NCBI GenBank assembly: GCA_903896675.1
Contig: CAITYU010000538.1
Location: 1-39,385 of the forward strand
Direction: 5' to 3'
Length of the DNA stretch: 39,385 nt
Source: an uncultured Planctomycetaceae bacterium
GTDB lineage: Bacteria > Planctomycetota > Planctomycetia > Planctomycetales > Planctomycetaceae
Of the stretch, positions 14,928 through 24,413 are shown piece by piece. Position 1 is the first letter of the stretch. Each line of letters opens with the position of its first letter. The translations under genes and the position numbers were made by a program. Below the pieces are notes generated by a model. It was not told where the DNA came from. It did no database searches and saw nothing but the letters and a program-made list of their open reading frames with translations.

Positions 14928-16352
14928 TTGATACGAATTCCATCCCCTCTGTTGCTGGCCCTGCTGACCTCTCTCAGCTCGTTGCCCGGGAACCTCGCCC
15001 GCGGCAACGATGCCGCGAGTGACAGGGCAGGGCTGCCAACAGCAACCGCAGATGACTCCCCCACGACCACGGACCGCGACACGCCGACAGCACCCGCTCC
15101 GGATACGGAAAAACTGCTGGCAGATCTCCGGCAACGGCTCGAACAACTGGAACAGGCGAGGACAATCCCAAGTACCGGCAGTGGTACGACCGCCCGAGAT
15201 GTCCCAGCGGATCGCTGGAACGTCAGGCTCGGTGGACACGTTCAACTGGATTATATCAACTGGGCAGCAGCCGACCCCGCTATTGGTGGCAATCCCGGTC
15301 CCCAGGATTACTTCGAATTTCGGCGTCTGCGGCTGGTTGCTGATGGCGTCGGCTACGAAAACTGCGACTTCCGACTGCAAATGACGCTGGAACCTGAAAC
15401 CGTCGGTGAAAGCCTCGGCAAGGCCACCAGCCCGGATGTCAAGGATGCCTACTTCTCAGTCAACGACATCCCCGGACTCGGACGATTCCGCATCGGCAAC
15501 TTTTTCGTACCCTTCGGACTCGAACAGGTCACCAACGACACCAACAACGTTTTCCTCGAACGCTCCATTCCCACGCAGGGCATTTTCACCCCTGACCGCG
15601 AGGTCGGTGTCGCCCTCTACAACTCGACCGATGATCAGTCCGTCACGTGGAGCACTGGTGCATTCTTCGATGGTATCAATGACACGCTGAAGGAACGCAT
15701 CGACGACAATCAGGGCCTGCGGCTCTCCGGACGTCTCACCTGGAACCCCATCTTCGAAGATGATGGCAGCACCGTACTGCATACCGGTGCAGGACTGCTC
15801 TACACACAGGACCAGGACGACTCCATTCGCTTCAGAACCCGCCCGCAGATCCATGAGGGCCCCAGACTGCTGGACAGCGGAATTCTCTCCGCAGATGCCT
15901 TTACCGTCGGTAACCTCGAACTGGCAGCCGTTATGGGACCGGTGACACTGCAGTCTGAAGCGTATCTCGCAACGCTGAACGGTGGACAGCCCGGCAGTGC
16001 CGGGGGCTGGTACGCCCATGCCAGCTGGTTTGTGACCGGAGAACATCGCCTTTATGAAAAATTCGGACAGCACGGCCCGCAGTTCGGTCGCAACAAACCA
16101 TCACGCAATCTGTCCTTTCGCTCCGAGACCCTGGCCCCCGGAGCCGTGGAACTGAAGTCGCGATACTCAACACTGCTGCTGGATCAGTTCGACCGTGGAG
16201 CCTATCACGATGTCACCACCGGAGTGAATTGGTACTGGAGCGACAGAACCCGCCTGATGTTCGACTGGATTCACCCCGTCACCTCGAAGGATGCCACCTT
16301 CGGTGCCGTTACCGCCGATCTGCTGGCCCTGCGATTCGACTTCAACTGGTGA
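14928..16352 (+). CDS. OprP/OprO-like (phosphate-selective porin family) outer-membrane porin
   Basis: 474 residues if the TTG at 14928 is used. An ATG at 14898 runs into a stop after four codons, and later ATGs would remove the signal peptide (PSPLLLALLTSLSSLPGNLA). No good ribosome site precedes the TTG, so the start is uncertain. After the signal come a low-complexity T/D/P linker, a short coiled coil (EKLLADLRQRLEQLEQ) and the Porin_O_P barrel: VRLGGHVQLDYINW, DYFEFRRLRLVADG, RIGNFFVPFGLEQ, FLERSIP and FTPDREVGVALYNS. The barrel ends in LLALRFDFNW with a C-terminal aromatic residue, as expected for outer-membrane proteins. These trimeric porins take up phosphate or other anions. It lies 56 bases behind cpaE, but a pilus role is not indicated. 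Its end overlaps the convergent oxidoreductase gene by 11 bases. Confidence 0.85.
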   Translation: MIRIPSPLLLALLTSLSSLPGNLARGNDAASDRAGLPTATADDSPTTTDRDTPTAPAPDTEKLLADLRQRLEQLEQARTIPSTGSGTTARDVPADRWNVRLGGHVQLDYINWAAADPAIGGNPGPQDYFEFRRLRLVADGVGYENCDFRLQMTLEPETVGESLGKATSPDVKDAYFSVNDIPGLGRFRIGNFFVPFGLEQVTNDTNNVFLERSIPTQGIFTPDREVGVALYNSTDDQSVTWSTGAFFDGINDTLKERIDDNQGLRLSGRLTWNPIFEDDGSTVLHTGAGLLYTQDQDDSIRFRTRPQIHEGPRLLDSGILSADAFTVGNLELAAVMGPVTLQSEAYLATLNGGQPGSAGGWYAHASWFVTGEHRLYEKFGQHGPQFGRNKPSRNLSFRSETLAPGAVELKSRYSTLLLDQFDRGAYHDVTTGVNWYWSDRTRLMFDWIHPVTSKDATFGAVTADLLALRFDFNW

Positions 16353-18531
16353 CCTCAGCCTCCACTGTCACCGGTACGGACTTGAACGCCGGAGTCTTCG
16401 ACAGCGGATCCACCTCCGGTCCCGTCAGCACATTGGCTTCCGGATAATACATCGCAGCATTCCCCTGCCGAATATCCAGCGACCGGGCCAGCAGCATCCG
16501 CATTTCCCCGTGAGCACTGCGGACTCGCACCCGCTGATCCTCCTGCAATCCCAGCCGCTGCAGATCAGCAGCATTCATCAGAATCACATCACGCCGCTCC
16601 TGACCGCGGTAAATGTCCTCTTCATCGTAAACCACACTGTTGAACTGACCTTCAGATCGCAGCGTCATCATCTGCAACTGGCGATTCTGCAACGATCGGC
16701 CCGGCAGTTCACAGGCATGAAACTTCGCACGACCGTCCGCAGTGGGAAACTGATAATCCCGAATCGCTCGACCCGGAACATGAAACTCGCGACGATCCCG
16801 ATCGATCGTCTTCAGATCCTCGTATCCCGGCACCAGCTCAGCCATCAGCTCACGAATTGCCTGATGACTTTCCATCTGCTTCCAGTCAATGCGGGAATCC
16901 CGATCAAAGATCCGCTGACCCAGGGCCGCCAGTATCGAAACCTCACTCCGCACATTCCGATGCCTTGATGGACCGCCATTGCTGAGTCGCACAAAGCTGA
17001 ACATCGATTCCTGAGTCGTGGTCTGGCTTTCTTCATCACGTGCCAGGACCGGCAGAATCCAGCATTCCTGACCCGTTCCCCACGCATGACCGGTATTCAG
17101 CGTCGTGGACAGATAAACCACAGACTTCAGTTTCGACATCGCATCATAGGCCCGCGCTGCAGCCGGGTTGCTGCCGTACAGGTTACCTCCCAGACACAAT
17201 GCAAAATCCATCCGGCCGGCATGAGCCGCATCCATACAGGCCATCGTATCCAACCCCGGACCCTGCGGAATCTGCAGCCCCAGACGCTGCTCAAAACGCT
17301 GCAGCATCTGCAGCTTCAGACCCGGTGTCACACCAACGGTCCCCAGCCCCTGCACATTACTGTGGCCCCGAATCGGCATCAGACCGGCATGCTCACGCCC
17401 CACCATCCCGCGGAGCATCGCGAGGTTGGCGATCGCCTGCACGTTGCGGGTCCCGTGCAGATGATGAGTAATTCCCATGCACCAGCCGATCACTACGTTG
17501 CGAGCACTGCAGTACTGCTCCGCCAGCCGCACGATGGTCGCCCGATCCACTCCCGCTTCCGCTTCAATCTGCTGCCACGTCATCTGCTGCAGAGATTTTA
17601 CAAAGTCATCGAAGCCCGTTGTATGGCTGGCAATGAACTGGACATCCTGACCGCCACGTGCCAGCACCTCCTTCGCGATCCCACACAGCAGAGCCAGATC
17701 TCCACCCACATGCGGCTGCACATAGTCGCTGGCAATCTCGGACCCGAACAGCATACTGCGCACATCACTGGGCACGCGGAAATTTGTCAGCCCCAGCTCG
17801 CGAACCGGGTTGATCACAACCACCCTGCCACCCCGCCGACGAATCTGCATCAGCGATCGCATCAGCCGCGGATGATTCGAAGACGGATTGGCCCCGATCA
17901 GCAGATACAGGTCCGTATGATCCAGATCCTCAAGACGTACAGTACCGGCACCGGTCCCCAAAGCCATCCCCAGTCCCACACCGCTGGCCTGGTGGCAGTA
18001 GTACGAACAGTTATTGACGTAGTTGGTTCCAAAGACACGGGCCATGGCCTGAAACAGAAAACCCGCCTCATTCGACGCTCGACCGCTGGCATAAAAGAAA
18101 CTTCGCTGCGGCCCCGCAGCCGACATCTTCTGAGCAATCCCGGATAACGCATCATCCCAGCTGACGACACGATAACTGCGGGCTCCCGGAGCAAGGTATA
18201 ACGGCTCAGACAGGCGACCGGCCATCTCCAGATCACGAGCTGACATCGCTCGCAGCTGCGGCAAGGTCGCCTGCTCGATCCACTCGCGACGAATCGCCCC
18301 CTGCAGGTCGGAAGCCATCGCCTGAAACGACTTCTTGCAGACTTCCGGAAAATGACCTCCCTCGTTCACCATCCCACCCAACTGGCCACCCATCCCCACT
18401 GCACAGGTCTTGCAGGTGTTCTTTGAACTGGCTGCCTTCCAGAGCTTCCACCAGCCAACCCTTTGTGCCAGACGAAAACTGTACGCGATGGCCTTCCAGC
18501 CACCACCACTGCGGGGGCGTTTGATGGACAT
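16342..18531 (-). CDS. Molybdopterin-dependent oxidoreductase, YdeP/FdhF-like alpha subunit
   Basis: 729 residues. The N terminus has C40, C43 and C65 (NTCKTCAVGMGG, FPEVCKKS), a cysteine group that could hold an iron-sulfur cluster; only three are clear. The molybdopterin fold follows: VSWDDALSGIAQKM, SYYCHQASGVGLGMALGTG (the cofactor-binding region typical of the YdeP branch), LIGANPSSNHPRLM and VVVINPVRELG. The C-terminal dinucleotide-binding domain contains MTLRSEGQFNSVVYDEEDIY and VILMNAADLQRLGL. There is no Tat signal, so it is cytoplasmic, as in the YdeP group. YdeP-type proteins are linked to acid resistance in E. coli and their substrate is poorly known. No FdhD-like maturation gene is adjacent. 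It is convergent with the porin gene. Confidence 0.87.
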   Translation of the reverse strand: MSIKRPRSGGGWKAIAYSFRLAQRVGWWKLWKAASSKNTCKTCAVGMGGQLGGMVNEGGHFPEVCKKSFQAMASDLQGAIRREWIEQATLPQLRAMSARDLEMAGRLSEPLYLAPGARSYRVVSWDDALSGIAQKMSAAGPQRSFFYASGRASNEAGFLFQAMARVFGTNYVNNCSYYCHQASGVGLGMALGTGAGTVRLEDLDHTDLYLLIGANPSSNHPRLMRSLMQIRRRGGRVVVINPVRELGLTNFRVPSDVRSMLFGSEIASDYVQPHVGGDLALLCGIAKEVLARGGQDVQFIASHTTGFDDFVKSLQQMTWQQIEAEAGVDRATIVRLAEQYCSARNVVIGWCMGITHHLHGTRNVQAIANLAMLRGMVGREHAGLMPIRGHSNVQGLGTVGVTPGLKLQMLQRFEQRLGLQIPQGPGLDTMACMDAAHAGRMDFALCLGGNLYGSNPAAARAYDAMSKLKSVVYLSTTLNTGHAWGTGQECWILPVLARDEESQTTTQESMFSFVRLSNGGPSRHRNVRSEVSILAALGQRIFDRDSRIDWKQMESHQAIRELMAELVPGYEDLKTIDRDRREFHVPGRAIRDYQFPTADGRAKFHACELPGRSLQNRQLQMMTLRSEGQFNSVVYDEEDIYRGQERRDVILMNAADLQRLGLQEDQRVRVRSAHGEMRMLLARSLDIRQGNAAMYYPEANVLTGPEVDPLSKTPAFKSVPVTVEAEVTS

Positions 18532-18736
18532 GAGCTATTGCAGCCTGCAGAAAAACACAAGGTGAGACGCCTCCGGTTGCATCCGGATGACAAAGCCCAG
18601 TATACCCGAAATCAACGCGGGATTTGAATCGGAGATTTCTCGGATTGTCCGAATGGCTCAGGATTGATCCTCAGCACATTTCCAGCGACAATTCACAGCT
18701 CAACAAACTGAACATCCGTTGCACAAGGTGGCTCTC

Positions 18737-20200
18737 ATGGATCCCTACAGCGAATACTGCCTGCAGGCCAGCCGACGTCAGTTCTTCGGCACGTCCGGGC
18801 TCAGGCTGGGCACAACCGCCATGGCCACCCTCGCACTGCCCCGGCCACCTGCCAGCGAATCGCCGCCACAGGTGCACCCACCACTGCCTGGCTTCCCGCA
18901 CTTTCCCGCAAAAGCCAAAGCCGTGATCTACCTGCACATGAACGGTGGGCCCTCCCAACTGGACCTCTGGGACTACAAACCCGCACTCAGGCAGCATTTC
19001 AACGCCGACCTGCCGGATTCCATCCGCCGAGGACAGCGGATTACCACCATGACCAGTGGGCAGTCCAGGCTCCCCGTCGCTCCCTCCATGTTCCAGTTTC
19101 AGCGGGCAGGACAGTGCGGCACATGGGTCAGCGAACTGCTGCCGCACACTGCAGGCTGCGTTGACGACCTGGCCCTCATTCGCAGTGTTCACACCAACGC
19201 CATCAATCACGACCCCGCCTGTACGTTCGTCACCACTGGCAGCGAAGTCCCCGGAAAACCCAGCCTCGGGTCGTGGCTCTCCTACGGGCTGGGCAGCGAC
19301 AGCAACAATCTGCCCGCCTTCGTCGTGCTCACTCCACGCTGGTCCTCGAAACAGGCCGCTCAGGCCCTGTTTTCCCGCATGTGGAGCAGCGGCTTTCTGC
19401 CTTCGCGATTCACCGGCGTCGCCCTTCGCAGCGTCGGCGATCCGGTCCTCTACATCGAAAATCCCCACGGCGTCGATGCCGAAAGTCGCCGCGCCATGCT
19501 GGATTCACTGAACCAGTTGAATCAACTGACCCGTCAGAAATTTGCCGACCCGGAAACCACCACACGAATCGCCCAGTACGAGATGGCGTTTCGGATGCAA
19601 AGCAGCGTACCGGACCTTGTGGACCTGTCCGGGGAAACCCGACAGACACTCGACCTCTACGGCCCCGCAGTGCAGCAACCGGGAAGTTTTGCCGCCAGTG
19701 CTCTGCTGGCCCGCCGCATGGTCGAACGGGGTGTGCGAGTCATTCAGATTCTGCACCGCGGCTGGGATCAGCATGGTTCACTGCCATCAGAAATCCGACA
19801 CCAGTGCTCCGACGTGGACCAACCCTCCGCTGCCTTGCTGCAGGATCTGAAACAACGGGGACTGCTGGACAGTACCCTCGTGGTGTGGGGCGGAGAATTC
19901 GGACGCACAGTGTATTCCCAGGGCACTCTGACGGCTGTCAACTACGGTCGTGACCACCATCCGCGAAACTTCTGCATGTGGATGGCCGGAGGCGGGATTC
20001 GCGGCGGAACGGTCTTCGGTGCCACGGATGACTTCAGCTACAATATCGCCGAGAACCCGTGTCACGTTAATGACCTGAACGCCACGATCATGCACTGCAT
20101 GGGCATCGACCATGCTCGCTTCTCCTTCCGCTATCAGGGCCTTGATCAGCGTCTGACCGGCGTGGAAGAGCAGCACGTGGTGTCGGAGATTCTGGCCTGA
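18737..20200 (+). CDS. DUF1501 family protein (sulfatase-like fold), Tat-exported
   Basis: 487 residues from the ATG at 18737. A TTG six codons upstream is possible. The twin-arginine motif [10 protein letters not shown] opens the protein and is followed by a hydrophobic stretch. DUF1501 landmarks are [20 protein letters not shown] (about 60-80), [32 protein letters not shown] and [11 protein letters not shown] with the following [22 protein letters not shown]1501 proteins belong to the alkaline phosphatase/sulfatase-like clan and are very numerous in planctomycetes, usually beside a DUF1549/DUF1553 cytochrome-like partner. Here the partner is missing: the upstream gene is a minus-strand oxidoreductase and the downstream gene is a KDPG aldolase 24 bases away. 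The biochemical function is unknown. Confidence 0.9.
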   Translation: MDPYSEYCLQASRRQFFGTSGLRLGTTAMATLALPRPPASESPPQVHPPLPGFPHFPAKAKAVIYLHMNGGPSQLDLWDYKPALRQHFNADLPDSIRRGQRITTMTSGQSRLPVAPSMFQFQRAGQCGTWVSELLPHTAGCVDDLALIRSVHTNAINHDPACTFVTTGSEVPGKPSLGSWLSYGLGSDSNNLPAFVVLTPRWSSKQAAQALFSRMWSSGFLPSRFTGVALRSVGDPVLYIENPHGVDAESRRAMLDSLNQLNQLTRQKFADPETTTRIAQYEMAFRMQSSVPDLVDLSGETRQTLDLYGPAVQQPGSFAASALLARRMVERGVRVIQILHRGWDQHGSLPSEIRHQCSDVDQPSAALLQDLKQRGLLDSTLVVWGGEFGRTVYSQGTLTAVNYGRDHHPRNFCMWMAGGGIRGGTVFGATDDFSYNIAENPCHVNDLNATIMHCMGIDHARFSFRYQGLDQRLTGVEEQHVVSEILA

Positions 20201-20224
20201 GCATTCTGTTTTCGGACCTTCCGC

Positions 20225-20920
20225 ATGAATCCCGCTGCTGCCACTCACTCACTGTTCCCCCAGTCCATGCTGGCTCGACTCCACTCCACCGCCGTTATCG
20301 CGGTCCTGGTGGTTGAACAGCCTCAGCAGGCCGTGCACATCGCCCGGGCTCTGCTGGCCGGGGGTGTCGCAGCCATGGAACTGACACTTCGCACACCCGC
20401 CGCACTCCAGTGCCTCAAGGCCGTCCGCAGTGACGTGCCGGAAATGATCGTGGGAGCCGGCACCATCATTCAGCCGGCTCAGGTGGAGGCAGTCGTCGAG
20501 GCCGGAGCCGCCTTCGGAGTGGCCCCCGGCACGAATCCTGAAGTCATTCGCGAGGCGATCGGAGCCGGCCTGCCGTTTGCCCCCGGTGTCGTCACTCCCA
20601 CAGATATCGATCAGGCACTGCGAGCCGGGTGCCACGACCTGAAGTTCTTCCCGGCTGAACCCTCCGGCGGCCTGCCGATGCTGGCCAGTATCAAGGCACC
20701 TTACGCACACCTCGGCGTACGCTACATACCTCTGGGGGGAGTGACTGCCACCAATCTGCACGCATGGCTCAGCGATCCGGATGTGCTGGCAGTGGGCGGT
20801 TCATGGCTGGCACGCAGGGAACTTATTGACGCGGCGGCATGGGACCAGATCACGAAACTGGCTGCTCAGGCCACCGAAATTGCCCGCACCATACGCCAAC
20901 CAGAGACTGCAGCGACCTGA
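20225..20920 (+). CDS. eda: 2-dehydro-3-deoxy-6-phosphogluconate / 4-hydroxy-2-oxoglutarate aldolase
   Basis: 231 residues. A class I aldolase of the Eda family with its Schiff-base lysine K140 in HDLKFFPAE and the acid/base glutamate E52 in MELTLRTP. The phosphate-binding glycine loop appears in IPLGGVTATN and AVGGSWLA. The enzyme splits KDPG to pyruvate and glyceraldehyde-3-phosphate (Entner-Doudoroff pathway, or uronate and galactonate breakdown) or cleaves 4-hydroxy-2-oxoglutarate. No edd or sugar-acid dehydratase is nearby, so the exact route is open. It begins 24 bases after the DUF1501 stop, so the two are very likely on one mRNA. Length and order of motifs are normal for the family. 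Confidence 0.92.
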   Translation: MNPAAATHSLFPQSMLARLHSTAVIAVLVVEQPQQAVHIARALLAGGVAAMELTLRTPAALQCLKAVRSDVPEMIVGAGTIIQPAQVEAVVEAGAAFGVAPGTNPEVIREAIGAGLPFAPGVVTPTDIDQALRAGCHDLKFFPAEPSGGLPMLASIKAPYAHLGVRYIPLGGVTATNLHAWLSDPDVLAVGGSWLARRELIDAAAWDQITKLAAQATEIARTIRQPETAAT

Positions 20921-21173
20921 TCTTCCCGCCGCGACAGGGCAGATAGTACAGTCCGCCCGCTTTACCAGACCACTGCCCTCGGTCCCAGTCTGCGCGACCG
21001 GAACACTCAACCCAGCTGTTGCCAGCGCCAGACTGCAACGACCATCGGCAGCGATTATTCCGACGAATCCGAAACGGTCTGCTTCACGAGTCCATTCCTG
21101 ACGAAAACCAAAGCAGCAGCATGGCCGCTGCGCAACGCCTGCTCCCTCGAGCCGCTGAGTCAGGATGACTTCC

Positions 21174-21737
21174 ATGAAGTGTTTTTTGCCGCTGTCTGTT
21201 TTTGTGTTTGCAGTGCTGGCCGTGCAGATGGCCGCCGAGGCTCAGGAACGGCCTAATTCGCCGTCCACATCGGCTGCACCGACAGGCGGAACGATGGGGT
21301 ATGTCCCCAGCCGAAACTCCCTCGAAAAATTCGCCCAGAAACGTACGGGCGGACCAATGATGCCCCAGGGGGCTTTCAACGGCTATTCCGCTCAAAGGCT
21401 GGCACCGGATTATGGTGCCAATGGTTCGGGAGGCCAGGGATTCAGCCACTTCCCGGCCCCGCTCAGCCGCTATTCCAGCTGGTACCGCCCGCGAGCCTCC
21501 ACGCTGCAGCGCGAACAACGCTGTCAGCCGGATGCCTTCCGCCCCCGCGGCCTCGGGACTCTGTTCGCCGAACAGCGTGACGGCTATCGCATGGATTATC
21601 AACCCTACGCCGTCGGTGATGGAAATTCCGAGTACGGCCCGGCGTACTTCGCCCGGCAGCAGGATCCACGCTGCAAGGGTGACTGCCTGCTGGAATTCGA
21701 CGATGATCAGTGTGAGGATTGCCGGACCGGTCGCTGA
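21174..21737 (+). CDS. Small exported protein of unknown function with C-terminal cysteine cluster
   Basis: 187 residues from the ATG at 21174. An in-frame ATG at 21165 overlaps the AGGA that would serve as ribosome site for 21174, so the later start is preferred. A signal peptide is clear (MKCFLPLSVFVFAVLAVQMA then AEAQ). The mature part is low in hydrophobic segments and rich in G, P, R, Y and Q, with aromatic repeats (FNGYSAQRLAPDYG, LSRYSSWYRPR). It ends in an acidic four-cysteine tail, RCKGDCLLEFDDDQCEDC. I do not recognise it. The tail could bind metal or form disulfides in the periplasm. The gene lies 42 bases before tyrA and 253 bases after eda. Confidence 0.75.
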   Translation: MKCFLPLSVFVFAVLAVQMAAEAQERPNSPSTSAAPTGGTMGYVPSRNSLEKFAQKRTGGPMMPQGAFNGYSAQRLAPDYGANGSGGQGFSHFPAPLSRYSSWYRPRASTLQREQRCQPDAFRPRGLGTLFAEQRDGYRMDYQPYAVGDGNSEYGPAYFARQQDPRCKGDCLLEFDDDQCEDCRTGR

Positions 21738-21779
21738 GTCTTTCCAACCCTGCGCCTGATCAGTCGAACGGGATCTGCG

Positions 21780-22616
21780 ATGCAGACGGAACGCACGCTG
21801 GTAATTGTCGGCGTCGGCCTGATTGGCGGATCAGCCGCTGCCGCGGCCCGCAAAGCCATGCCGGAACTCAGAATTGTGGGCATCGGCCGCAATCCGCAAC
21901 GGCTGCAGACCGCAGTTGATCAGGGACTGCTCGATGCCTGGCACCCACGGCCCGCTGCCGGACTGTGGCCCGCAGATGCCCTCGGACTCGTCTGTCTGCC
22001 TGTGGATCAGATTGCTGAATCCGTCAAACAACTGCTGCAGGCCGGCTGCTCAGTCGTCACTGATGCCGGAAGTGTCAAGGAACCCATCTGCAGCCTCCTG
22101 CAGCACGAACCGCGATTCGTCGGTTCGCACCCCATCGCTGGCAGTGAACAGAGCGGATTCGAACACGCCACAGCCGATCTCTTCCAGCAGCGAGTCTGCG
22201 TGGTGTGCGGCGATCCGAATCAGTCTGCGGCCACGGCCCGCACCGCCGCATTCTGGAACCGGTTGGGAATGCTCGTTCGCTTCATGAACGCCGCCGAGCA
22301 CGATCGCGTCCTGGCTCGCACCAGCCACCTGCCACACGTGCTGGCTTCAATCGCCGCTGCCTGTGTCAGTGACTCAGAACTGGAATTTACCGGCACCGGT
22401 TTTCGCGACACCACTCGCATCGCTGCCAGCAGTGCCGAAGTCTGGACTTCCATACTGCTGCAGAATCGGGCCGGCTGCCTGAACGCCATGGCAGCCGCCA
22501 GTCACCTGCTGGAGGAGTTCCGGCAGGCAATTGAACGAGGCGACACCGCGCGACTGACCGAACTCTGGAACACCGCTGCCACGCGACGAAGACGACTGGA
22601 CCCGCTGCAGACCTGA
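21780..22616 (+). CDS. tyrA: Prephenate dehydrogenase (or arogenate dehydrogenase)
   Basis: 278 residues, the short monofunctional form. The N-terminal Rossmann motif GVGLIGGS (11-18) binds the NAD(P) cofactor. Family signatures follow: VVTDAGSVKEPI, FVGSHPIAGSEQSGFEHA (substrate loop with the catalytic histidine region), and ARTSHLPHVLASIAAACV for the helical domain, then FRDTTRIAASSAEVW. The enzyme oxidatively decarboxylates prephenate to 4-hydroxyphenylpyruvate (or arogenate to tyrosine) in tyrosine synthesis. There is no chorismate mutase or ACT domain, so feedback control would have to come from elsewhere. It follows a small exported protein gene by 42 bases. A 277-base gap to the amidohydrolase gene shows no clear terminator. 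Confidence 0.93.
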   Translation: MQTERTLVIVGVGLIGGSAAAAARKAMPELRIVGIGRNPQRLQTAVDQGLLDAWHPRPAAGLWPADALGLVCLPVDQIAESVKQLLQAGCSVVTDAGSVKEPICSLLQHEPRFVGSHPIAGSEQSGFEHATADLFQQRVCVVCGDPNQSAATARTAAFWNRLGMLVRFMNAAEHDRVLARTSHLPHVLASIAAACVSDSELEFTGTGFRDTTRIAASSAEVWTSILLQNRAGCLNAMAAASHLLEEFRQAIERGDTARLTELWNTAATRRRRLDPLQT

Positions 22617-22893
22617 TTTCGCGTGGATCAGGACCTTTGCAGAAAGCAACAAAATTCCACTTTTGCACTGCGTTTTGCGGAGTTGAGATTCCACGCAATC
22701 CGGCCGTGTTTTTCTGCAGGGAAACAGTGAGCGTGATCGGAAAATCAGTAACCTCCGGCAGGGCTCCTGTGTCCCTGCACACAGAACTTCGGAATTTCTC
22801 CGGGTTTTCCCGGGCTGCGGCGATTTCCCCTGTCTCCGTAATTACAATCCTGGCAGCGACAACGGCGGTCTGGCAGCAAACAGGAAGCAAGCA

Positions 22894-24204
22894 TTGGTAA
22901 GCAATTCTGGGACGGCAGAGCCGGCTGGGCCGGGCGGTGCAGCGGCGTTGACAGGCTTGACACCTGCCGACTACGAGCGAATTGTGCCGTTTGAAGCTTT
23001 GCTCGACCGCATTGTGACCGAGCGTCAGCAGGAGTGGCGACAGTTTCGGCGTCGTCTGCACCGTCAGCCTGAACTGAGCGGTGCAGAAATCCTGACCACT
23101 CAGATTATCTGCAGCCAGTTGCAGTCACTCGGGCTGCAGCCCAAAGTGACGTCTCGAGGCGTCGGTTGTTTCGCCGACCTGTCGACAGGGCCGGTGTGTG
23201 ATGATCTGCCACTCATCGCCATCCGGGCGGACATCGATGGTCTGCCACTGCAGGACCGCAAGCAGGCTGAGTATTCATCGAACTGTCCCGGCAAGGCGCA
23301 TGCCTGCGGGCATGACGTGCATACCACAATTGCACTGGCAGTGGCAGAAATGGTCGTACAACTGCAGCAGCGGCTTTCTGAATCCGCCATGCCTGTGGCT
23401 CGACTGCGCCTGCTGTTCCAGCCGGCCGAGGAGATTGCCGAGGGGGCCGGGTGGATGATTGAAGACGGCGCACTGCAGGACGTCCGCTGGGTGCTGGGAC
23501 TGCACGTTGATCCCACGCTTCCTGCGGGAAAGGTCGGTGTGCGGTACGGCGTCCTGACGGCGCATGTGGACGAGGTTGCTCTGTCGGTTCAGGGACGTGG
23601 TGGACATGCCGCTCGCCCGCAGCACACCACGGATCCCCTGCTGGCGGCCGCCAGTCTCGTGACAACCCTTTATCAGCAACTGCCACGGCATGCAGATGCA
23701 CTGCACCCGACGGTGTTTTCCATCGGGTCGATCCACGGCGGAGCCGTTTCGAATGTGATCCCGGATGAGGTGCAGATGGCAGGCACTCTCAGGACCACCA
23801 ATCGTGCGGTTCGCGAACGTGTGATGTCCGCTATCCGCAGCATCTGTGCCGGACTGGCTCAAGCCACGGGAAACCGCATCGAAGCTGCGTTCTATCGACC
23901 GCTCAGCTCCGTAGTCAATCACGATCTCGCTACGGCCGCCTGCGAACAGGCAGCGATGCAGGTCGTGGGAGCGGACCGAGTTGTGCGGATCAGCCACCCC
24001 AGCATGGGTGGCGAGGATTTTGCCGAGTATCTCAATGTGGTGCCCGGAGCCATGTTCCGTCTCGGTTGTGCCGGCGGAGAAAACTGGCCTCTGCTGCATT
24101 CACCGGTTTTTGATGTGGACGAATCGGCGATTGGCATTGGTGCTGCAGTACTGGCCCGTGCCGCACTGCTGCTGGCCCTCAGGCCTCCCGAAGAAACCTC
24201 CTGA
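22894..24204 (+). CDS. M20 family amidohydrolase (N-acyl amino acid / hippurate hydrolase-like)
   Basis: 436 residues from a TTG at 22894 with AGGAAG seven bases before it. No better start is seen before the conserved domain. Metal-site motifs of the M20D group: ACGHDVHTT (C138, H140), LFQPAEEIAEG (E179/E180), LGLHVDP (H204) and LLHSPVFDVDE (H402). The lid domain contains GRGGHAARPQHTTDPL and GTLRTTNRAVRERVM. Enzymes of this group remove acyl groups from amino acids or aryl-glycines (hippurate, IAA-conjugates, N-acetyl-diaminopimelate). The first about 40 residues before the conserved domain are an unusual, A/G/P-rich extension. The substrate cannot be told. It stands alone between tyrA and lpdA. 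Confidence 0.88.
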   Translation: MVSNSGTAEPAGPGGAAALTGLTPADYERIVPFEALLDRIVTERQQEWRQFRRRLHRQPELSGAEILTTQIICSQLQSLGLQPKVTSRGVGCFADLSTGPVCDDLPLIAIRADIDGLPLQDRKQAEYSSNCPGKAHACGHDVHTTIALAVAEMVVQLQQRLSESAMPVARLRLLFQPAEEIAEGAGWMIEDGALQDVRWVLGLHVDPTLPAGKVGVRYGVLTAHVDEVALSVQGRGGHAARPQHTTDPLLAAASLVTTLYQQLPRHADALHPTVFSIGSIHGGAVSNVIPDEVQMAGTLRTTNRAVRERVMSAIRSICAGLAQATGNRIEAAFYRPLSSVVNHDLATAACEQAAMQVVGADRVVRISHPSMGGEDFAEYLNVVPGAMFRLGCAGGENWPLLHSPVFDVDESAIGIGAAVLARAALLLALRPPEETS

Positions 24205-24413
24205 AATCTGTAGCTTTCGGGAAATCCGAGCCGTACCGGGCCCCGTCGACCAGTGCAGGTTTGGCAAACCGGGGCCCGCACGGTTACAGTTCCGGTTCCA
24301 GCGGGTCCATCGGCTTCCACCGACGGTATCTTCGGCACCTGCCCGCGCCCCGGACATTCCGACCCGGTTGCAACACCCGGTCAATCGTTTTTTCCTGCGA
24401 AGTATCCTGATCC

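Noticed and set aside
17086-18147. 353-codon plus-strand frame inside the molybdopterin oxidoreductase
   Set aside because: Composition is H/Q/R/T-rich, as expected from the opposite strand of a GC-rich gene; the minus-strand gene has clear motifs.
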